The position numbers and the translations under genes are program-made. Below the pieces are notes generated by a model. That model worked only from the letters and a program-made list of their open reading frames with translations. It was not told the DNA's origin and searched no databases. DNA of 64,000 nucleotides, taken from positions 1,328 to 65,327 of the forward strand of contig DHNW01000027.1 of NCBI GenBank assembly GCA_002407675.1, in the 5' to 3' direction. Positions 33,596 to 42,471 of the stretch are shown here, one piece after another. How positions within the stretch are numbered: position 1 is the first letter of the stretch; each line of letters starts with the position of its first letter. This DNA comes from Ruminococcaceae bacterium UBA5406. Lineage in GTDB: Bacteria; Bacillota; Clostridia; Oscillospirales; Acutalibacteraceae.

Positions 33596-34534
33596 TTGCA
33601 GAACACCGCAGCTACAAAAGAAATCAAAACCGGAGTACGTCCGCACACGCTGGCCGCTAGAATTTACAAATACCGCTATTTTTATCTAATCATGCTGCCT
33701 GCCATTGCGCTGCTGATTATCTTTAAATATATCCCAATGGCGGGCGTCAGCCTCGCTTTTACAAAATACACGGCTTTTGCCCCTCCAAAATTCATAGGGT
33801 GGGACAACTTTAAAGAACTGATTGGGGACGCTTCCTTTCTTAGTGCCCTGAAAAACACGTTGATCCTGAGTTTGGTCAACCTGTTTCTCGGCATGTTGTT
33901 TTCCATCGGCTTTGCCCTGTTAATTAATGAAATACACCGCAAGCTCGTCAAAAGCGTTTTTCAGACGATTTTATACATACCGCATTTTATTTCCTGGGTC
34001 GTCACGGCATCCATTTTTTATCTGATCCTGTCTCCTTCCGGAGGGGTGATTAATCAGCTGATTGTCGGGCTGGGAGGAAAATCGACTTATTTTATGATAT
34101 CAGAAAAATGGTGGACACCGATCTTTTACCTGATCAACCTGTGGAAAGGGGTCGGGTGGGGCATGATTATCTACATTGCCGCCCTTTCCGGAATCAGTGA
34201 CGAGCTGTATGAAGCGGCTTCAATCGACGGGGCCGGGCGGATGAAACAGATGTGGTATATCACTCTCCCCGGAATCCTGAACACCATCCTTGTGGTGCTG
34301 ATCCTTCACCTTGCAAGCGTGCTGAATATCTTTCAGTCGGTCTTCGTTCTCCAGAACGACCTGGTTCTCAACGTTTCGGAAGTTATCGAGACGTATATTT
34401 ACCGTGTGGGCCTGCTGCAGAGCGATTACGGCTATTCCACGGCGGTCGGTCTGTTCAAGTCCATAATCAGCATGCTCCTGATTTTGGTTACCAACAACGC
34501 ATGTAAAAAGATCAAAGGCGAAGGAATTCTGTAA
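33596..34534 (+). CDS. ABC transporter permease, LplB type
   Basis: A 312-residue permease with six predicted membrane segments (first near YLIMLPAIALLIIFKYIPMA) and the loop EAASIDGAGRMKQMWYITLP. The TTG start at 33596 follows AAGAAGGGGAAAC. It pairs with the LplC-type permease 14 nt downstream. Confidence 0.86.
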   Translation: MQNTAATKEIKTGVRPHTLAARIYKYRYFYLIMLPAIALLIIFKYIPMAGVSLAFTKYTAFAPPKFIGWDNFKELIGDASFLSALKNTLILSLVNLFLGMLFSIGFALLINEIHRKLVKSVFQTILYIPHFISWVVTASIFYLILSPSGGVINQLIVGLGGKSTYFMISEKWWTPIFYLINLWKGVGWGMIIYIAALSGISDELYEAASIDGAGRMKQMWYITLPGILNTILVVLILHLASVLNIFQSVFVLQNDLVLNVSEVIETYIYRVGLLQSDYGYSTAVGLFKSIISMLLILVTNNACKKIKGEGIL

Positions 34535-34548
34535 AGGAAGGTGCTATC

Positions 34549-35424
34549 ATGCAAGAAAAATTTTCTTTCGCGTCGGGTTACCGGTCAAGAACGATTTTCA
34601 GAGTCTGCAATATTGTTTTCTTTATCCTCCTTTCCCTTGTAATGCTGGTGCCGATCCTCAAAGTTATCAGCGATTCGTTTGACGCCAAAGCAGGCTACGC
34701 GCTGACGCTGCTCCCGACCCAGTTTACAACGGATGCCTACAAGCGGGTCTTTACCGACAGAGAACTGCTGAATCCGCTGCTGATCTCCATCTTTACGACG
34801 GCCATCGGGACGGCTCTGTGCCTGTTCTTAACAACGACGAGCGCGTACGTGCTGCTGCAGACGGATATGCCGGGGCACAAGATCCTGACCTGGCTGTTCT
34901 TCATCACGATGATTTTCAGCGGCGGCATGGTGCCCGGTTATTTGCTGATCAAAGGCCTGCACCTGATGAACACCCTCTGGTCGTGTATTCTTCCCCCCGC
35001 GATCAGCGTCGCGGACATAATCCTGATGAAGAGCTTTTTTGAGAGCCTGCCGCAGAGCCTGATGGAAGCGGCGGCCATTGACGGGTGTACGCCGTTCGGT
35101 ATTTTTATCAAAATTGTTCTGCCGCTTTCCAAACCGGCGCTGGCCTCCATTGGACTGTTTATCGGCGTGCGGTACTGGAATCAGTTCTTTAATTTCGTCA
35201 TGTACATTACCAATAACGACCTGTTCAATTTCCAGGTAAAACTAAGGGATATCGTTTTGAACAGCACCGATCTTCAGAATTCCAATGCCAGCGATACGGT
35301 TCTGATGTCCCGGACCGTTCAGAACGCGTGCGTCATTGTATCAATGATTCCGCCGCTGATCGCTTATCCATTCTGCCAGAAATATTTTACAACGGGTGTC
35401 ACTTTAGGTGCAGTAAAAGAATAA
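34549..35424 (+). CDS. ABC transporter permease, LplC type
   Basis: A 291-residue permease with six predicted membrane segments, the loop EAAAIDGCTPFGIFIKIVLP, and the LplC-typical end FTTGVTLGAVKE. An AAGGAAGG ribosome site precedes the ATG. It is followed after 15 nt by the YetA-like gene. No ATPase is encoded here. Confidence 0.87.
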   Translation: MQEKFSFASGYRSRTIFRVCNIVFFILLSLVMLVPILKVISDSFDAKAGYALTLLPTQFTTDAYKRVFTDRELLNPLLISIFTTAIGTALCLFLTTTSAYVLLQTDMPGHKILTWLFFITMIFSGGMVPGYLLIKGLHLMNTLWSCILPPAISVADIILMKSFFESLPQSLMEAAAIDGCTPFGIFIKIVLPLSKPALASIGLFIGVRYWNQFFNFVMYITNNDLFNFQVKLRDIVLNSTDLQNSNASDTVLMSRTVQNACVIVSMIPPLIAYPFCQKYFTTGVTLGAVKE

Positions 35425-35439
35425 GAGAGAAGGCATTTC

Positions 35440-37680
35440 TTGAACATCAATCTGCATTTTCCAAAAACATATAGCCGGCGAAGAAAACTGGAACCATGCA
35501 CCGTGAGCGTCCCGTTTGCAAGAGGAACGGTCCGGGAACCGGGGGGATGCGTATGCTGCGGCGGCGTGAAGCACCCGACGCAGTGCAAGGTGCTTTCCCG
35601 CTGGCAGGATCATTCCGTGAAGTGGATGCGGCTGGATTTTTTGGCGGATCTGCCTGCCGGTGAAGAATCGGATTTTACCTTTTCAACGGAAGGAAATACC
35701 GCGGAGCCTCCGGAACCCATCTGCCTGACCCGCGAAGGGCCGCTGCTGAAACTGCGCTCGGGGGCGTTTTCGGTGGAATTCGGCGGACCGGGGGCTCCCA
35801 TTTTCCATCAAATAACATATGGCGGCTTAATTCTGCAGGAAGACTGTCTGGAAGGACCTGTCCTTGTGGATTCCGCGGGCGTGCAGTATACGGCTCTGAC
35901 CGGCAGCAGCGGATGGCAGGTTTCGGAAAACGGTCCCGTGCGCGTTACGGCCGAAACATCAGGGAGGCATAAAAGCAAAACCGGTTCCCTGTTCGATTTT
36001 ACCCTGCGCGTGACGGTTTTTGCGGGCTGCCCCTGGATTGTCCTGGACGACACCATTGTCAACACGGAGCGGAGAGAATCCTGCGGAATTCGGGAGCTGT
36101 CCTTTGCTGTCCGCCGCCCCGAAGGATTGGGGAACGGCACGTCGGCAGCTGCGTCCTATGATCCGCACAGCTACCGGAGCCGGATGATCAGCAGCCCGGA
36201 AGGCCGAAAATTGGAACTGGCTATTCACGCAGAGGATTTGCTGGTTCAGGAAAATGAAAGCAGCCCTGAAACGTATTTTGGGACGTTTTGGGCCGACTGG
36301 AACGACAGGGAGAAGGGCGGCGTGTGCGCCACGCTGTATCAGGCCTACCAGAATTTCCCGAAAGCACTTGAGGCTTCCGGTTCCGGGATCCGCCTGTTTT
36401 TCATCCCGGAAGGGAACACCGTTTTCCCGCGCGGCGTAGCCAAAACCCACCGGTTTTTCCTGCAGTTCCACGGCCCGCGGGAGTCCCTGGAATCCTTGAA
36501 TGACCGGAGTATTCGGTTCCAGATGCCGGATATTCCGATTCTGAAACCGGAAACCTACCAGTCGGCCGGAGTGATGGAAGACGTATTTTCGGAGAAAAAA
36601 GACTGGAGGGTTGAACACCGCCTGCTTCAGCTTTCCGACAGCCGCGGGCGGGCGTTCGGCATGCTGGACTGGGGCGATGCGCCGGACGGAGGCTATACCG
36701 CGCAGGGCCGGGGGAACGGAAGACCTGTCTATACCAATAATGAATACGATTTTCCCCATGCTGAGATGCTGTTTTACGCCCGCAATGGCGAGCGGCGCAT
36801 GCTGGACTGCTTTTTAACGGCGGTGCGGCATTGGATGGATGTGGATATTTGCCACAGCAGCGATGATCCCATCCGGAAGGGCGGGCAGATCACTCACTCT
36901 GCCGGCCATGTCAGCGGAATCGTTCAGCTCAGCCATGAGTGGGTGGAAGGCCTGCTGGACTATTACCACCAGACCGGCAGCGGCAGGGCCCTGCAAACAG
37001 CCGCTGAAATCGGGCAGAATATTCTGAAGCAGCTCAGCCTGAAAAAATACAGCGAGAAAGGTTCGTTCAATGCCCGCGAAACCGGATGGGCCCTCCGGGC
37101 TCTCACTGCTCTTTATCAGGAGACCTATCAGGACGGTTACCTCCTGGGCGCACAGAAAATCGTGCGGCAGTTTGAAGAATGGATGCAGCGGTACGGGACG
37201 TGGCTGGCTCCGTATACGGAGAATACCCTTGTCCGCGTTCCGTTCATGATTTCGGTTGCGGCGGGGAGCCTGATGCGCTATGACCGGGTGTGCAAAGATG
37301 AAAAAGTGAAGCAGATGATCGTGAAAGCCGCGAAAGACTTGACTGAACACTGCATGGCGGGCGACGGGCTGTTCTGCTACAAGGAGTTCCCGGGAACACG
37401 CCGCTCCTCGGTGAATACTCTGGTGCTGGAGCTTTTGGCGGACGCTTTTGAACTGACGGGGGACGCCGGGTTTCTGCGCTGCGGACTGGTTACGTTCCGC
37501 GTCTGCATCACCGGCTCCGCCCCGTCCGGCGGCCGAAAGCGTGTTTGTGAGAATGCCGTTCTCCAGGAAGGAAACGGACCAAAAGGATTCGCTCAGAGCT
37601 TTTACCCGATTGTTCATTTTTACAATCAGATTTCCAAGTGCCCCGATCTTTTTCCAGTGGAGCCGCTCCCTTCGTTTTAG
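35440..37680 (+). CDS. PcRGLX/YetA-like family protein (RIFT-barrel start), putative polysaccharide lyase
   Basis: A 746-residue cytoplasmic-looking protein with no signal peptide. The N-terminal domain (residues about 1-130) opens with a beta segment and KVLSRWQDHSVKWMRLDFLA, as in the RIFT barrel of PcRGLX/YetA proteins. A central beta domain and a C-terminal helical (alpha/alpha) region of about 300 residues follow. In Bacillus, yetA lies beside lplABC, as here. Members related to rhamnose-glucuronate lyases act on short polysaccharide fragments. The TTG at 35440 follows GAGAGAAGG. The family call is from domain order and context; activity is unproven. Confidence 0.65.
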   Translation: MNINLHFPKTYSRRRKLEPCTVSVPFARGTVREPGGCVCCGGVKHPTQCKVLSRWQDHSVKWMRLDFLADLPAGEESDFTFSTEGNTAEPPEPICLTREGPLLKLRSGAFSVEFGGPGAPIFHQITYGGLILQEDCLEGPVLVDSAGVQYTALTGSSGWQVSENGPVRVTAETSGRHKSKTGSLFDFTLRVTVFAGCPWIVLDDTIVNTERRESCGIRELSFAVRRPEGLGNGTSAAASYDPHSYRSRMISSPEGRKLELAIHAEDLLVQENESSPETYFGTFWADWNDREKGGVCATLYQAYQNFPKALEASGSGIRLFFIPEGNTVFPRGVAKTHRFFLQFHGPRESLESLNDRSIRFQMPDIPILKPETYQSAGVMEDVFSEKKDWRVEHRLLQLSDSRGRAFGMLDWGDAPDGGYTAQGRGNGRPVYTNNEYDFPHAEMLFYARNGERRMLDCFLTAVRHWMDVDICHSSDDPIRKGGQITHSAGHVSGIVQLSHEWVEGLLDYYHQTGSGRALQTAAEIGQNILKQLSLKKYSEKGSFNARETGWALRALTALYQETYQDGYLLGAQKIVRQFEEWMQRYGTWLAPYTENTLVRVPFMISVAAGSLMRYDRVCKDEKVKQMIVKAAKDLTEHCMAGDGLFCYKEFPGTRRSSVNTLVLELLADAFELTGDAGFLRCGLVTFRVCITGSAPSGGRKRVCENAVLQEGNGPKGFAQSFYPIVHFYNQISKCPDLFPVEPLPSF

Positions 37681-37837
37681 GAGTAATCTCGGGAATCCGC
37701 GTCCCTGTCTGCGGGGGATTTCCCTGCGGCGGGGACGTTCTGCGCTTTGAATATCCCTGAAAATCCGGATATAGAAAATAAAAATGCAGGATCGGAGTAA
37801 GATAGAACAAAAAGTGAAAATTACAGGAGGACAGGGT

Positions 37838-38494
37838 ATGCCGGATTTTGATGCGGCGATCTTTGATTTGGACGGCACACTGCTGGATTCGCTGGGCGTG
37901 TGGGAGAAAGTCGACCGGAATTTTTTAGGAGCGCGCGGCTTTGCTGTAACGCCCGGCTATACTGCGGCCATGGGGGCTATGAGTTTTGAGGAGGGAGCGG
38001 AGTACACCATCCGGCGCTATGGGCTTTCAGAAACGGCGGAAGCCCTCATCAGCGAATGGTCCGGCATGGTGGCAGACGAATACGCGCATACAATCAGACT
38101 GAAGCCGGGTGCACGGGAGTATCTTTGCTGCCTGAAAAAGCAGGGCGTAAAGCTGGGCGTTGCAACGGCGCTGCCGGAAGAGCTTTATGGTCCCGCGCTG
38201 AAAAACAACGGTGTGTACGGCTTTTTCGAGGCTTTTGCCTCTGTGTGCGAGGTGAAACGGGGCAAAGGTTTCCCCGATGTTTACCTTTTGGCTGCCGAGC
38301 GCCTGCGGACGCCGCCGGAGCGCTGTGCGGCGTTTGAAGACGTGCTGCCGGGAATCCGGGGTATCCGGGCGGCGGGGATGACGGCCGTAGGGGTATATGA
38401 TCCGCATTCCCGCGGGGAAGAGAACGCAATCCGGGCGGCGGCGGACTCTTATCTGCACAGCTGGAGCGAAGCTCTGTTCAGTTCAGAGAGCTGA
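37838..38494 (+). CDS. HAD family phosphatase (beta-phosphoglucomutase-like)
   Basis: A 218-residue HAD subfamily IA enzyme. Motif I is IFDLDGTLLDS (nucleophile D10, D12). A helical cap follows, then VATALPEE (motif II), the Lys in CEVKRGKGFPDVYLLAA, and FEDVLPGIRGIRAAGM (motif IV). It dephosphorylates or isomerises a small sugar phosphate. The ATG at 37838 follows ACAGGAGGACAGG. It trails the YetA-like gene by 157 nt and may be part of the same transcript. Exact substrate unknown. Confidence 0.87.
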   Translation: MPDFDAAIFDLDGTLLDSLGVWEKVDRNFLGARGFAVTPGYTAAMGAMSFEEGAEYTIRRYGLSETAEALISEWSGMVADEYAHTIRLKPGAREYLCCLKKQGVKLGVATALPEELYGPALKNNGVYGFFEAFASVCEVKRGKGFPDVYLLAAERLRTPPERCAAFEDVLPGIRGIRAAGMTAVGVYDPHSRGEENAIRAAADSYLHSWSEALFSSES

Positions 38495-38621
38495 TTCTGA
38501 CAAAACAGGCTCTGTTTACAAAATCTTTTCATTTTATTCACGAAAAAAACAACCAGTGCTTTTATTATTTTGATAGAAATCATTTACAATATCATCAGGA
38601 ATAAATGAAAGGATGATTGTC

Positions 38622-40064
38622 ATGTATGATCCATACAACCATGAAAACGGCTTTAGCGGGTCAAACAACAATGAAAATAAAGAGAAGAGGCCCGACAGCG
38701 AAAAAAGCAGCGATACTTACCGCCCGGTTCAGACAGAATGGGAAGACGGCTGTTATCATTCCGTAAAAGGGCCGAATAATCCGGGGCAAAGCGGCCAGTA
38801 CGGAAATTACCAGCCTTACGGCTATGTTTCCCCACAGGTCGAAAAGCCGAAAAAGAAGAAAAACCGCCATATGTTCCGAAAAGTCATTGCGGGAGTACTT
38901 GTCTGCATGGTGATTTCAGCCGGTTCCATCGCCGGGTTTGTAGCGCTTGTAAACAATGGAACCATTCAGCTGAACGTTTCCGGCGACACGCCGGCGTTCA
39001 CCATCATGCAAAGCAACGATTCCGGTAAAAAGGCTACGGCCCTGTCGGCTGTTGGCGCGATGACGAAGAGCCAGGTCGCAAAAAAGGTGATTCCTTCCGT
39101 CGTCAGCATCGAAAACTACCAGGCTGTCAGGAACGGTGTCAACCAGTTTTCTATCGGCGGCTTCACATTCAGTTTCGGGGGCGATGAGGATGGAAACAGC
39201 GGCAAGAGCGAAACCTCCCCGACTCCGACCAGTGAGGGAAGCGGCGTGATTTTTTCCAGCGACGGCTATATTATCACGAACGCGCACGTCGTTTCGAAAG
39301 CAAAAAAACTGAAGGTTGTCCTTTCCAACGGAAAAAAGTATGAAGCCAAACTGATTGGCAGCGACGATGTTACCGATTTGGCCGTCATAAAAATCGATGC
39401 AACTGGTTTGACTCCGGCAACGTTCGGTTCCAGCAGCGAACTGGAAGTCGGCGACGATGTTTTGGCGATCGGCAGCCCGGACGGCGAGGATTTCAGCTCA
39501 ACCGTTACTGCCGGCATTGTTTCCGGCCTTGACCGGGCCGTGACCAATTCCGAAACCGGCTATACCATGAACTGCATCCAGACCGACGCAGCCATTAACC
39601 CCGGCAACTCAGGCGGCGCACTGGTGAATATGCAAGGCCAGGTTGTGGGGATCAACTCTTCCAAAATTGTGGATACCACAGTGGAAGGCATGGGATTCTC
39701 CATCCCGATTAATATAGCGCAGAACGTTGTAAGTGAACTGAAACAGTACGGTTATGTAAAGGACCGTGCCGTCCTCGGGATTACCGGGAAATACCTTGAC
39801 AGCATTGATGCCAGCCACTATCAGGTTCCATCTGGATTTGTCATTATCTCCGTATCCAGCCAGTATATCACGTCAGCGGGTATTAAAAAGGGCGATATCA
39901 TTACAAAGATTGATGGGAAATCCGTTACGGGCGGGAGCATTATCACTTCTGAGATTGCAACCAAAAAACCGGGTGATACGGTCACACTGAATGTGACCCG
40001 GTCTTCTACAAACCAGTCGTTTACGGCAAGCGTAAAACTTTTACAGGCAACCGGCAAATCATAA
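38622..40064 (+). CDS. HtrA/DegP-like serine protease with PDZ domain
   Basis: A 480-residue surface protease. A long hydrophilic, Asn/Gln-rich cytoplasmic N-terminus (about 80 residues) precedes one membrane segment (VIAGVLVCMVISAGSIAGF). The trypsin-like domain carries the triad H222 (ITNAHVV), D252 (TDLAVIKID) and S330 (GNSGGALV). A PDZ domain (residues about 385-475) follows. It degrades or refolds misfolded proteins outside the membrane. ATG 38622 is well spaced from GAAAGGA; ATG 38613 in the same frame overlaps that site. It stands alone before a terminator. Confidence 0.92.
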   Translation: MYDPYNHENGFSGSNNNENKEKRPDSEKSSDTYRPVQTEWEDGCYHSVKGPNNPGQSGQYGNYQPYGYVSPQVEKPKKKKNRHMFRKVIAGVLVCMVISAGSIAGFVALVNNGTIQLNVSGDTPAFTIMQSNDSGKKATALSAVGAMTKSQVAKKVIPSVVSIENYQAVRNGVNQFSIGGFTFSFGGDEDGNSGKSETSPTPTSEGSGVIFSSDGYIITNAHVVSKAKKLKVVLSNGKKYEAKLIGSDDVTDLAVIKIDATGLTPATFGSSSELEVGDDVLAIGSPDGEDFSSTVTAGIVSGLDRAVTNSETGYTMNCIQTDAAINPGNSGGALVNMQGQVVGINSSKIVDTTVEGMGFSIPINIAQNVVSELKQYGYVKDRAVLGITGKYLDSIDASHYQVPSGFVIISVSSQYITSAGIKKGDIITKIDGKSVTGGSIITSEIATKKPGDTVTLNVTRSSTNQSFTASVKLLQATGKS

Positions 40065-40074
40065 TGGAATAATG

Positions 40075-40120
40075 AAAAGGGCGCTTCGAGTGAATTTTAA
40101 TTCATGCGAAGCGCCCTTTT
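40075..40120. terminator. bidirectional terminator between htrA-like gene and the eleven-gene operon
   Basis: AAAAGGGCGCTTCG (40075-40088) and CGAAGCGCCCTTTT (40107-40120) pair perfectly, with inner GTGAATT/AATTCAT pairing. T runs follow in both directions. It ends the protease gene on the plus strand and the large minus-strand operon. Confidence 0.85.
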
Positions 40121-40182
40121 TGCAGGTTTTTTCCAGATCCGGGGAACATGAACCGTATATCCCGGATTTTGAAGGACCCGTT

Positions 40183-41307
40183 TCACTGTGACTCTATCAC
40201 AGAAGCAAGGTAAAATTCTGTGACAGGGTTCTGTGCACTTTTCACCAGGCGGATTTTCAAACGGTGTTTTCCCTTTGGAAGGTTTTGTGCAACGGTGGCA
40301 ATAAAGAGGCAGCCGCCCCATGTTTCGTTAAAATTTGCGTCCAGCCGGACGGCGTGCTTTTCGTCCCCGTCGATAATCGCTTCCGCGATCGGCGCGGGAT
40401 GTTTTACGCTTTTGCGGAACTGCACGGCGATTTCCGTACCGTCCACTTTGAAAAGAATCGACGCCCCTTCTCGAAAAGCCGTCCAGCCGTGCTTGAACCA
40501 GTCGCTGATACTTTGCTTTGGCCGCGGGTCCTTTGTAAATCCCGAGCATACCGGTTCGCTGCTGCCGTTCTGCAGAAGCGTGGAATTTTGGTAACGGTTC
40601 GGGGTAATCGGTTCAGGCAGGGCTGGATTCAGAATTTCTTCTGTCTCCAGATCCTGATAAATTCCCTCCAGGCAGGCAATAAGGGTGTCTGCGATCAGGC
40701 GATGCCCGAAGTCGTTCGGATGCAGGCCGTCCGGGGAAATGTCAGGGATCCGGATTTGGCCGGAGACGGCATTTTGGTAAAGGGAAGATTTCATGCTGAC
40801 GCAGGGCAGATGATAGGCTTTTCCGATCCGCAGATGGTATTTTTCTGCGCTGATACCGTTGTCGTACCGGACATTGAACAGCAGCAGGACGGCGGGGCGG
40901 CATTCGCTTTCTTCCACCGTGCGGATTAACCCTTCGTAAGTTTCCTCAAAAAATTCGGTTGGTTCGTCGTTGACACTGAAATCGATGACGGCAAAATCCG
41001 GCTTCTCCGCCAGCAGGTCTTCTTTAACGCGGGCCGCCCCGAACTGCGAGGTGGTTGCCCCTATTCCTGCGTTGAGATAAGAGACTTTCGACATGGGGAA
41101 CTTGTTTTTCCACCAGCTGTAGACGAGATAGGCGTAGCAGGTTTCCGGCGAAGAAGCCAGGCTGCCCTGCGTGACGGAACCGCCCAGAAAACCGATTTTG
41201 ACCGGTTTCCCGGCCAGCGCCTTTTTCATGCAGTCCCTGATTTTCTGCCGGTTCCCTGCGTTCACAGTGCCCCTTGCGGCATATTTCTGATATTCACAGC
41301 GATCCAT
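40183..41307 (-). CDS. SGNH/GDSL carbohydrate esterase with C-terminal beta domain (CE17-like)
   Basis: A 374-residue deacetylase-type hydrolase without signal peptide. SGNH blocks: nucleophile S44 in GFLGGSVTQG, Gly in GATTSQFG, Asn in SVND, and D193/H196 in DGLHPNDFGH. Residues about 225-374 form a beta-sandwich-like module (FKVDGTEIAVQF; GKHRLKIRLVK). SGNH plus C-terminal CBM35-like domain is the layout of CE17 mannan acetyl esterases, which work with CE2 enzymes on acetylated beta-mannan. A CE2-like gene lies 50 nt upstream, which fits. The CE17 label is from architecture, not a search. Confidence 0.72.
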   Translation of the reverse strand: MDRCEYQKYAARGTVNAGNRQKIRDCMKKALAGKPVKIGFLGGSVTQGSLASSPETCYAYLVYSWWKNKFPMSKVSYLNAGIGATTSQFGAARVKEDLLAEKPDFAVIDFSVNDEPTEFFEETYEGLIRTVEESECRPAVLLLFNVRYDNGISAEKYHLRIGKAYHLPCVSMKSSLYQNAVSGQIRIPDISPDGLHPNDFGHRLIADTLIACLEGIYQDLETEEILNPALPEPITPNRYQNSTLLQNGSSEPVCSGFTKDPRPKQSISDWFKHGWTAFREGASILFKVDGTEIAVQFRKSVKHPAPIAEAIIDGDEKHAVRLDANFNETWGGCLFIATVAQNLPKGKHRLKIRLVKSAQNPVTEFYLASVIESQ

Positions 41308-41357
41308 ATGGCTGTCAAAACTCCCGTCCTGTAAGTTTTGGGTAAATGGTGCCCAGC

Positions 41358-42440
41358 TTATCCCGTTTTCCAGACGCTGGCTCCGAATGAGCCGATAAAG
41401 CGGCTTAATTCGTCCGACATCTCATCCGCTTCCGGAATCCGGATGTGGCCGGGCGTACCTGATCCGTTCCGGGAATACAGGAAATGCACGGTTTTGGGAT
41501 CGCCGATGCGTTTGCAGACTTCCCCGATGGAGTCATCCCAACTCCCGTTATGCTCCAGAATGGTCGTGGCGGCAATGATCAGGGCTTTCGGGTAGGTTCG
41601 GCGCAGGGTCCTCAGGAATGCTTCATAGTGTTTTCTCCAGTTTTCGGATGAAAGGCCGCGGCAGTCTTCTTTCATATAATCGGAAGGGTGGCTGTCGTTC
41701 TGGCCGACCGCAACGATCACAACATGAGGAACATATTGGCTGAAATCCCAGGGCTTCGGTCCGCCCAGAGCCGGCAGGAACTCAATTTTGTCCCAGATAT
41801 CCTCCATGCCGATATAGTCCGGGGCGACCCATCCCGATCCGTGAAGGAGAGGGATTCCGCCCTGTGAAATGTTATGCAGCTGCGCGTTCAGTTTGCGGGC
41901 CGCCATGGCGGCGTAGGAATAATAGGAATTTGAATATTCCCCATTGTGTTCTGGGTCGGGCTTTCCGACAAAGTCTACGGCCTCTGAGACTTCTCCCGCC
42001 GAGACGGAATCGCCGAAAACTTCGATCCGGCGGTCCGGCTTTTCTTCCGGCGCGAAGATTTCCGCGTGTTTGTCAAGGATAAAGCCGAAGAGGGAAAATA
42101 TATGGCACGAATCCATACGCTTGAAGAAAAACAATTCGTGCTTTCCGCCCTTCAGTCCCTTTGCAAGGGTCAGACAGATTATTTTGTCATGTTCCGGAAT
42201 TCGGATTTTATGCTGGACACCGTCCAGAAGACAGCCAAGGTAATTATTCCAGCAGCTGTGCTTGTTTTTGAGGATCACCTTCAGCTCTGAGCCGGTAAAG
42301 CATATTTTTACCGATGAATACGGATATACAAAAACCGGCGCGGCCGGATTGCTGAAATCGATACGGCCCGTATACTGCAGAAACCGGTCGGCCGGCGAAA
42401 CAAAACGTTCGTCAGCCGAATAAAATTGATTCAGATTCAA
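41358..42440 (-). CDS. CE2-like carbohydrate acetyl esterase
   Basis: A 360-residue cytoplasmic enzyme. A beta-jelly-roll N-terminus (residues about 15-130; RFLQYTGRIDFS, KVILKNKHSCWNNYLG) precedes an SGNH domain. The nucleophile is S145 in VFGDSVSAGE, the Asn is in VGQNDSHPSDY, and the catalytic His is H332 in PGHIRIPEADEM. This domain order is that of family CE2. CE2 enzymes remove acetyl groups from mannose or xylose units. It lies between the second binding protein and the CE17-like gene. Without a signal peptide it would act on imported oligosaccharides. Confidence 0.8.
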   Translation of the reverse strand: MNLNQFYSADERFVSPADRFLQYTGRIDFSNPAAPVFVYPYSSVKICFTGSELKVILKNKHSCWNNYLGCLLDGVQHKIRIPEHDKIICLTLAKGLKGGKHELFFFKRMDSCHIFSLFGFILDKHAEIFAPEEKPDRRIEVFGDSVSAGEVSEAVDFVGKPDPEHNGEYSNSYYSYAAMAARKLNAQLHNISQGGIPLLHGSGWVAPDYIGMEDIWDKIEFLPALGGPKPWDFSQYVPHVVIVAVGQNDSHPSDYMKEDCRGLSSENWRKHYEAFLRTLRRTYPKALIIAATTILEHNGSWDDSIGEVCKRIGDPKTVHFLYSRNGSGTPGHIRIPEADEMSDELSRFIGSFGASVWKTG

Positions 42441-42471
42441 AATTTAACCCCCAGCTAAATTAGAAAAGCCT

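Noticed and set aside
40137..40167. Hairpin ATCCGGG / CCCGGAT downstream of the CE17-like gene
   Set aside because: The 7-bp stem has a 17-nt loop, and no T run follows on the minus strand. The nearby 14-bp bidirectional hairpin is a better terminator.
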